The translations under genes were made by a program, and so were the position numbers. A stretch of DNA of 10,503 nt from Chloroflexota bacterium (lineage in GTDB: Bacteria; Chloroflexota; Anaerolineae; JACRMK01). This document shows, in pieces, positions 6,007 through 10,503 of this stretch. The notes beneath the pieces are model-generated. The model was not told where the DNA came from. It was given only the letters and a program-made list of their open reading frames with translations, and searched no databases. The DNA is taken from assembly GCA_016200765.1 (NCBI GenBank), contig JACQEC010000313.1, positions 1 to 10,503 of the forward strand. The letters run 5' to 3'. Every line of letters begins with the position of its first letter. The stretch's first letter is position 1.

Positions 6007-6801
6007 ATGCTTGCGACCTACGCCGCCCTCGCGCGCCTCGCCTTCCAGCGGTATCTGGCCTACCGCACGGCGAATCTGGCCGGGCTGGCGACCAACGCCT
6101 TCTTTGGCGCCCTGCGCGCCTATATCTTGATCGCCCTGTTCGGCGCGCAGACCCATGTGGCGGGTTATTCGGTTCAGGGCGCGGTGACCTACACCGGCCT
6201 GACCCAGATGCTGCTCGCGTACCTGCCGCTGTATGGCTGGTGGGAACTGATGCTCACCATCCAGACCGGAGAGATTGCCGCCGACCTGTCGCGGCCGGTG
6301 GATTTCTTCCTGTACTGGCTGGCGCAGGATGTTGGCCGGGCGGCGTGCCAGTTCGTCATGCGCGGCCTGCCCATCTTGGCGCTCTACGCGCTGTTCTACT
6401 CTCTTGCTCTGCCGCCGACGCCGTGGCACGCCGCCGCTTTCGTCGTGTCGCTGGTCTTGGCATTGCTGGTCAGCTTCGCATGGCGGTTTCTGGTCAGCCT
6501 GTCGGCGTTCTGGACGCCCGACGCGCGCGGCGTGGGGCGCACCGCGTGGACGGTGGCGATTGTCCTGTCGGGCTTCATGATGCCGGTGGCGTTTTTCCCG
6601 CCGTGGGCGGAAGCGTTGATGCGCCTGACGCCGTTTCCATCGCTGATCAACACCGAAGTTGAAATCTATCTCGGCATCGTCGGCGGTCCGGCTCTGCTGG
6701 GCGCGCTGGCCGGACAGTTATTCTGGTTTCTGGCGCTGGCCGCTCTGTCGCGTCTGGTTCTGGCGGCGGGTGTGAAGAAACTGGTCATTCAGGGCGGCTG
6801 A
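6007..6801 (+). CDS. ABC-2 type permease, COG4587-like (exporter B)
   Basis: This 264-residue polytopic membrane protein has about six hydrophobic segments. It is the first permease of the right-hand exporter and resembles the permease at 4197-4991 in length, order and motifs (VTYT near residue 61; TGEIAADLSRPVDF as the cytoplasmic G-x-I-x-x-x-L-x-x-P motif; C-terminal KKLVIQGG). It should form a heterodimeric channel with the next permease, driven by the ATPase at 7814-8815. The ATG at 6007 is chosen because homology begins there with MLATYAALARLAFQRYLAYR. The frame is open upstream to 5887, but that part is encoded by the repeat array. No ribosome-binding site is visible, and a -10-like box lies only 9 bases upstream. 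Confidence 0.87.
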   Translation: MLATYAALARLAFQRYLAYRTANLAGLATNAFFGALRAYILIALFGAQTHVAGYSVQGAVTYTGLTQMLLAYLPLYGWWELMLTIQTGEIAADLSRPVDFFLYWLAQDVGRAACQFVMRGLPILALYALFYSLALPPTPWHAAAFVVSLVLALLVSFAWRFLVSLSAFWTPDARGVGRTAWTVAIVLSGFMMPVAFFPPWAEALMRLTPFPSLINTEVEIYLGIVGGPALLGALAGQLFWFLALAALSRLVLAAGVKKLVIQGG

Positions 6802-6824
6802 AGGAATTTGAGATTTCTGATTGG

Positions 6825-6885
6825 TTGATTTTGGATTGGCAATCCCCTCATCTTCAGACGGGAAAGTCTAATAATCTAAAATCAA
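6825..6885. repeat. AT-rich inverted repeat between exporter B permease genes
   Basis: The 93-bp gap between the permease genes is unusually AT-rich for this window. It contains ttgattttggatt (6825-6837) and aatctaaaatcaa (6873-6885), which pair over 13 positions with one G-U wobble around a 35-base loop. The right arm runs into the start of the next gene and contains imperfect aatctaaa/aatcaaag units. No T tract follows on the + strand, so a terminator is unlikely. Confidence 0.5.
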
Positions 6886-6894
6886 AGATCAAAA

Positions 6895-7710
6895 ATGATT
6901 TTGGGGCACACGATGCGGCTGTACTTCAAGCTGATTGGCATCCGCGTTCGCGCGCAGATGCAGTACCGGCTGTCCTTTTGGGTTGATCTCGCCGGCACCG
7001 GTCTGGCGACCGGCGTCGAGTTTCTGACGCTGGCGGCTGTCTTCGGGCGGTTCGGCAGTATCGGCGGCTGGTCGCTGGGCGAGGTCGCGTTCCTGTACGG
7101 GCTGGTCGAGACGGCCTTTGCGACGATGGATATGATCTTCAGCGGCTTTGACCCGGACTTCTTTTCCCAACAGGTGCGGCGAGGCACGTTTGACCAGATG
7201 CTCCTGCGGCCGGTGAGCCTGCCCCTGCAAATCTTCGCGTCCGAGTTCCTGCTTCGCCGGATCGGGCGCATGGCGCAAGGGCTGGCGGTCTGGGGCTTCA
7301 GCCTGACGCTGACCCATATCGCGTGGACGCCGGCCAAACTGCTCTACTTGCCGGTCGTCACGGTCAGCACCGTCGCGTTCTTCGGCGGGCTGTTTGTGGC
7401 GGGCGCCGCCCTCTGTTTCTACACCGTGCAGTCCATCGAGGCCGTCAACATCTTCACCTACGGCGGGACGTACATGCTGTCGTATCCGATGCACATCTAC
7501 GACGAGTGGTTTCGCCGCTTCTTCATCTATATCGTGCCGTCCGCCTTGTTGGTCTATTACCCGGCGCTGTTCTTTCTCGACAAGCCCGATCCGCTCGGCC
7601 TGCCGTCCTTCGCGCCGTTCCTCGCGCCGCTGGCTGGTTTCGGCACGCTGTTGGCGGCGTTCGCGCTGTGGTGGGTGGGAGTGCGGCGCTACACGTCAAC
7701 GGGCACATAA
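6895..7710 (+). CDS. ABC-2 type permease, PF06182/COG3694-like (exporter B)
   Basis: This 271-residue polytopic membrane protein is the second permease of exporter B. Recognition comes from the N-terminal MRLYFKLIGIRVRAQMQYR, the cytoplasmic RRGTFDQMLLRPVSLP motif, which this family shows between the second and third membrane segments, and the C-terminal RRYTSTGT tail. It matches the exporter A permease at 3299-4117 over the N terminus and tail. Two starts are possible: ATG 6895, and ATG 6913 (MRLYFK), which has GGGG six bases upstream and agrees better with the paralogue. It should pair with the COG4587-like permease before it and the ATPase after it. The gap downstream holds a palindromic repeat, so ATPase expression may be partly separated. 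Confidence 0.88.
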   Translation: MILGHTMRLYFKLIGIRVRAQMQYRLSFWVDLAGTGLATGVEFLTLAAVFGRFGSIGGWSLGEVAFLYGLVETAFATMDMIFSGFDPDFFSQQVRRGTFDQMLLRPVSLPLQIFASEFLLRRIGRMAQGLAVWGFSLTLTHIAWTPAKLLYLPVVTVSTVAFFGGLFVAGAALCFYTVQSIEAVNIFTYGGTYMLSYPMHIYDEWFRRFFIYIVPSALLVYYPALFFLDKPDPLGLPSFAPFLAPLAGFGTLLAAFALWWVGVRRYTSTGT

Positions 7711-7730
7711 AGCGGGCGCATCTTAATCAT

Positions 7731-7801
7731 GCATGGTTCGACATCCTTCGACAGGCTCAGGATGCAGGCTCACCGTGCATGGTGAGCCTGTCGAACCATG
7801 C
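7731..7801. repeat. Composite palindromic element ahead of the exporter B ATPase
   Basis: Outer arms gcatggttcgaca (7731-7743) and tgtcgaaccatgc (7789-7801) are perfect 13-bp inverted repeats. Nested inside, ttcgacaggctca (7747-7759) pairs perfectly with tgagcctgtcgaa (7783-7795), so two alternative stems compete for the same right arm. The core is the one found in the ABC-F and exporter A ATPase genes. The element ends 12 bases before the ATPase ATG at 7814 and takes up almost all of the gap after the permease gene. Confidence 0.85.
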
Positions 7802-7813
7802 TGCCGTACGCTT

Positions 7814-8815
7814 ATGACTCCTATCATCTCGGTTACTGATTTGCGGAAAGAATTCAAAGTCTTCCGCCACCATCGCGGCGCGCTGGGCGCGTTCCGGAAC
7901 CTGGTGACGCGGGAGTACAAAGTTGTGAAGGCCGTGGACGGCATCGCCTTTGCCATCGAGCCGGGCGAACTGGTCGGCTATCTCGGCCCGAACGGCGCCG
8001 GGAAGTCTACGACCATCAAAATGCTGACCGGTATCTTGGTGCCGACCTCCGGCGAGATTTGCGTCAGCGGCCGCGTGCCGTGGCGCGAGCGGCGGGCGCA
8101 CGTGGCGCGCATTGGCGCGGTCTTCGGTCAGCGCAACACGCTCTGGTGGGACCTGCCGGTGGTCGAGTCGCTCGACCTCCTGCGCCACATCTACCGGGTT
8201 CCGGCAGAGCGCTACACGCGCAACCTCGCCACGTTCCGCCAACTGCTCGCGCTGGACGAGTTCCTGCATACGCCCGTGCGCTCGCTCTCGCTCGGCCAGT
8301 TGATGCGCGCCAATCTCGCGGCGGCCCTGCTCCACGATCCCGACGTGCTGTTTCTCGACGAGCCGACGATCGGGCTGGACATCGTCGCCAAAGAGCGCAT
8401 CCGCCAGTTTATCCAGCGCATCAATCGCGAGCGCGGCATGACGGTTATCCTCACGACGCACGATTTGTCGGATGTCGAGAAACTGTGCGAGCGCGTGATG
8501 ATGATAGACCGCGGCCATCTGCTCTTTGACGGCAAACTGGCCGACCTGCTCCGGCGCTTTGGCGGCGAGCGCGAACTGGTGGTGGATTTCGCAGACGAGG
8601 TGCTCGACGCGGCGGTGGAGGGAGCGCAAATCGTCGAGCGCGACGGCCCGCGCGTGACCTACCGCTTCGCGCGCGACGCCATCAGCGCGTCGGAGTTAAT
8701 CAGCCGCCTGTCGGCGCGCTACCGGCTGGTTGATCTATCGGTGCGCGAGCCGGAGATTGAGGCGACCGTGCGCAGGATTTACGAAGAGCGGCTGTTGGAC
8801 AACGATGGGGGTTGA
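7814..8815 (+). CDS. ABC exporter ATPase, NatA/COG4586-like (exporter B)
   Basis: This 333-residue nucleotide-binding subunit is expected to energise the two permeases upstream. Motifs are Walker A GPNGAGKST (58-66), Q-loop in VFGQR (Gln106), the subfamily hallmark LWWDLPV (110-116), signature LSLGQ (158-162), Walker B FLDEPTIGLD (180-189) and H-loop His216, followed by a C-terminal regulatory-type extension of about 90 residues. It is clearly paralogous to the ATPase at 2308-3348 but lacks the repeat-encoded residues. ATG 7814 (MTPIISVTDLRKEF) fits the family start. An in-frame ATG at 7733 would add 27 residues encoded wholly by the palindromic repeat, which I consider non-native. No Shine-Dalgarno sequence is obvious. 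The frame ends 53 bp before the STAS gene. Confidence 0.9.
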   Translation: MTPIISVTDLRKEFKVFRHHRGALGAFRNLVTREYKVVKAVDGIAFAIEPGELVGYLGPNGAGKSTTIKMLTGILVPTSGEICVSGRVPWRERRAHVARIGAVFGQRNTLWWDLPVVESLDLLRHIYRVPAERYTRNLATFRQLLALDEFLHTPVRSLSLGQLMRANLAAALLHDPDVLFLDEPTIGLDIVAKERIRQFIQRINRERGMTVILTTHDLSDVEKLCERVMMIDRGHLLFDGKLADLLRRFGGERELVVDFADEVLDAAVEGAQIVERDGPRVTYRFARDAISASELISRLSARYRLVDLSVREPEIEATVRRIYEERLLDNDGG

Positions 8816-8844
8816 ACGGATAATGGCAAACGCGGCATTTATCG

Positions 8845-8850
8845 TATAAT
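8845..8850 (+). promoter_or_regulatory. TATAAT box before the STAS gene
   Basis: A perfect -10 hexamer lies 18 bases before the STAS start codon. No good -35 box is present at the normal distance (ATGGCA lies 16 bases upstream). Transcription from it would start around 8857, inside the strong ribosome-binding sequence AGGAGGAGG (8855-8863), which would be unusual. The box may therefore be fortuitous, or the start may lie a few bases earlier. Confidence 0.35.
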
Positions 8851-8868
8851 GTGTAGGAGGAGGCGCCC

Positions 8869-9204
8869 ATGGAGATCAGCACCAAAGAACTGGCACGGGT
8901 GAACGTGGTCGAGGTCAAAGGCCGGGTGGATCACGACTCGGCTCCTGACCTCCATAAGACGCTGGATGAACTCGTGCAGGCGCGCCGGTACAACATCGTG
9001 GTTGATTTGAGCGGCGTGGACTACATGAGCAGTGGCGGGCTAAAGGCGTTGCTCTCCGCGCACAAGAACACGCAAGGCCGGCAGAGGGGCGACGTGCGGC
9101 TGGTCGGGCCGTCGGCGCTGGTGGCGGAAACGCTCAAACTCGTGGGCTTTGACAGGATCTTCAAAATCTACCCGCAGCTCGTGGATGCGGTCGGGAGTTT
9201 CTAA
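8869..9204 (+). CDS. STAS-domain anti-sigma factor antagonist
   Basis: This 111-residue single STAS domain is of the SpoIIAA/RsbV/BtrV type. Such proteins bind a serine kinase/anti-sigma factor in partner-switching circuits and release a sigma factor or other target. The core strand and phosphorylation loop are visible as VVDLSGVDYMSSGGLKAL (residues 44-61). The residue equivalent to the phosphorylated serine of SpoIIAA (Asp-Ser-Ser-Gly-Leu) is Ser55. The preceding aspartate is replaced by Ser54, as in BtrV-like members with SSAGL. AGGAGGAGG at 8855-8863, five bases before the ATG, is the strongest ribosome-binding site in the window. No kinase/anti-sigma gene lies in the window, so its partner is encoded elsewhere. 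It probably forms a unit with the universal stress gene 26 bp downstream. Confidence 0.9.
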   Translation: MEISTKELARVNVVEVKGRVDHDSAPDLHKTLDELVQARRYNIVVDLSGVDYMSSGGLKALLSAHKNTQGRQRGDVRLVGPSALVAETLKLVGFDRIFKIYPQLVDAVGSF

Positions 9205-9230
9205 CCGCGTCGCCGTTGGAAGGACATCGC

Positions 9231-9635
9231 ATGATCACCAAAATTCTCGTGCCGCTCGACGGCTCGCCTACGGCAGAAGCGGTGCTTGAGCCGGTGCTGT
9301 CGCTGGCCAGGCAACTGCAGGCCGAAGTGACCCTGCTGGCGATTGAGTCCGGTCAGGCCGCCCTGCCCGCTACCTATGAGCGTCAGGTCTATGAAGAGCG
9401 AGCCTATCTGAAAGTGCAGGTGCTCGCGTTTGAGGAGCAGGGCCTGACCGCGCATTATGTGGTTCGCACCGGCGACCCGGCCGCCGAAATCGTGGACTAT
9501 GCGACGGTCAACAAAATGGATATGATTGCGATGTCCACCCATGGGCGAACGGGCCTCACCCGCGCGCTGATGGGCAGTGTGGCCGAAACCGTCGTGCGGC
9601 AATCATCGGTGCCGGTTCTGCTGGTTCGCGCGTGA
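9231..9635 (+). CDS. Universal stress protein, UspA family
   Basis: This 134-residue cytoplasmic Usp domain begins with MITKILVPLDGSPTAEAVLE, in which Asp10 is the usual nucleotide-contacting residue. Near the C terminus STHGRTGLTRALMGSVAETV matches the ATP-binding G-2x-G-9x-G-(S/T) motif, except that the first glycine is serine, a common variant. It ends with the typical VPVLLVRA strand. Members bind ATP or sense stress and often dimerise. ATG 9231 is preferred because GGAAGGA (9218-9224) sits six bases upstream; an in-frame TTG at 9216 would include that site in the coding region. It follows the STAS gene closely and converges on the aldolase gene, with 7 bp between the stops. The likely role is a general stress response; the exact function is unknown. 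Confidence 0.9.
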   Translation: MITKILVPLDGSPTAEAVLEPVLSLARQLQAEVTLLAIESGQAALPATYERQVYEERAYLKVQVLAFEEQGLTAHYVVRTGDPAAEIVDYATVNKMDMIAMSTHGRTGLTRALMGSVAETVVRQSSVPVLLVRA

Positions 9636-9642
9636 TTATCCG

Positions 9643-10500
9643 TTAGCGTCCGTTGAGCCGGTGGACGAGGCCCACAAACGACGTGTCGCGCGGCGTGGCG
9701 GGCATGAGCAGGTTAAAGCCCTGCGCGATACGCTGTTCGAGGTTGCGCTCGTTCACTTGCGGCGAGCCGCATAACACGCCGAACTCGCGGCAAATCTTGA
9801 CCGCCTCTTCGACAGCCGCATCCACCTCCGGATGCGGCTGTCCTTTATAGCCCAGCGACACCGACAAATCTCCCTCGCTGATCAGGAACAGCCCCGGCTT
9901 TTTGACCTCGCGCAGGATGGAGCGCAGGTTCAGCACCCCTTCTTCGGTCTCGCATTGAAGGATGGGCAGAATCTCGCCCTGCGGGTCGAGCGGCCACACG
10001 TCGGCGCGGTCGTAATAGTCCACCATGCTCAAACCCCAATAGCGCGCGGCGTTCAGCGGAAAGTTGCCGCGGATGCCGATCGGCTCCTTGTCGGGCGCGT
10101 CTTTGGCCTGAATGTAGCGTGAGGCTTTGAGCGCGTGCCAAGCGTCGTCCACCGTGTTGATCATCGGATAGATGATGCCATAGACGCCGATGTCGAGCAC
10201 CTGCTTGATGACCCAGTTATTGTGCTCGCGCCCATTGGCCGGAATGCGCACAAACGGCGCGACCACCGGCGCCAGAGTGCCGCTCTCCACAATCTGCTGG
10301 CGGTTCAACATGAATTGGAGCGACAGGCGCAGGTCGCCGGGGTTAAACGGGTTGTGCTCCAGATCAAACACGACGCCATCGTAGGGCGAGGTCGCCGCCC
10401 AGTACGCATCGGGGATAGAGCCGACGGCGGCAAAGGGAACGACGGCAATCTTGCCCTGCTCCAAAACTTCGATCACTCGATTTAAACGTGGCACGATCAC
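9643..10500 (-). CDS. HpcH/HpaI family aldolase (start at window edge)
   Basis: This class II, metal-dependent pyruvate-type aldolase family protein of at least 285 residues probably cleaves a 2-keto-3-deoxy or 4-hydroxy-2-oxo acid to pyruvate and an aldehyde. Residues matching HpaI are His49 in FDLEH (catalytic base), Arg85 in FVRIP, Gln182 and Glu184 in ILQCETEEG, and Asp211 in SEGDLS (metal ligands). VLDIGVYGIIYPMINTVDDA and IGIRG are further family motifs. The loop between Arg85 and the helix before DIGV, and the segment around residues 60-80, are longer than in short HpaI proteins, so substrate range is not predictable. The visible start is GTG at 10500, with GGA beside it at the edge; the true start may lie outside the window, so this is treated as possibly partial. 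Confidence 0.88.
   Translation of the reverse strand: MIVPRLNRVIEVLEQGKIAVVPFAAVGSIPDAYWAATSPYDGVVFDLEHNPFNPGDLRLSLQFMLNRQQIVESGTLAPVVAPFVRIPANGREHNNWVIKQVLDIGVYGIIYPMINTVDDAWHALKASRYIQAKDAPDKEPIGIRGNFPLNAARYWGLSMVDYYDRADVWPLDPQGEILPILQCETEEGVLNLRSILREVKKPGLFLISEGDLSVSLGYKGQPHPEVDAAVEEAVKICREFGVLCGSPQVNERNLEQRIAQGFNLLMPATPRDTSFVGLVHRLNGR
9811..9842 (+). terminator. Perfect 13-bp hairpin inside the aldolase gene
   Basis: gacagccgcatcc (9811-9823) and ggatgcggctgtc (9830-9842) form a perfect 13-bp stem with a 6-base loop. On the + strand it is followed by cTTTaT, a weak U tract. Because the STAS and Usp genes are transcribed towards it and end about 175 bp upstream with no other terminator visible, it could end that transcript antisense to the aldolase gene. 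The same bases also encode PHPEVDAAV on the - strand, so the symmetry may be a by-product of coding sequence. Confidence 0.4.
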
Positions 10501-10503
10501 TCC

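Overview
The window is GC-rich bacterial DNA with tightly packed genes. It has two membrane exporter operons, two GNAT acetyltransferases, an ABC-F protein, and a STAS/universal-stress pair. Its gaps contain short dispersed repeats: inverted copies of an aggcttcagccgg-type element, cttcgacaggctcag-type palindromes, and gatggc-type low-complexity tracts. This repeat style and the protein sequences suggest a Chloroflexota bacterium of the Anaerolineae type. That is an inference from general resemblance; there is no rRNA or other marker gene here.

Left part (1-2214). A GNAT acetyltransferase on the + strand (133-546) converges on a GTG-initiated ABC-F ATPase on the - strand (553-2214). The ABC-F gene carries a 16-residue in-frame insertion made of two tandem copies of the dispersed palindromic repeat.

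Middle left (2308-5750, - strand). This is an operon transcribed leftwards from a near-consensus sigma70-type promoter at 5722-5750. Its order is leader region with a strong intrinsic terminator, GNAT acetyltransferase, ABC-2 permease, second ABC-2 permease, NatA-like ATPase, and perhaps the ABC-F gene by read-through. A terminator between promoter and first gene, preceded by a possible 19-codon leader ORF, suggests transcription attenuation. This is the most interesting regulatory structure in the window.

Middle right (6007-8815, + strand). A second exporter runs the opposite way with the same gene order: permease, permease, ATPase. Each permease and ATPase resembles its counterpart on the left, so the locus holds two paralogous exporters, each with two different permeases and one ATPase, flanking a shared 463-bp control region. 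The substrate cannot be read from the sequence. The family match is to the uncharacterised COG4586/COG4587/COG3694 type.

Right part (8869-10503). A STAS-domain anti-sigma-factor antagonist and a universal stress protein lie on the + strand. They converge on an HpcH/HpaI-type aldolase on the - strand, whose start lies at or beyond the right edge. A perfect 13-bp hairpin inside the aldolase gene, followed by a short T-rich stretch, could stop + strand transcripts coming from the stress pair.

Acetyltransferases, drug-exporter-like ABC systems and an ABC-F protein together, under what looks like attenuator control, resemble a resistance or detoxification island. That reading is a hypothesis. No CRISPR array, tRNA, rRNA, transposase or integrase was seen.
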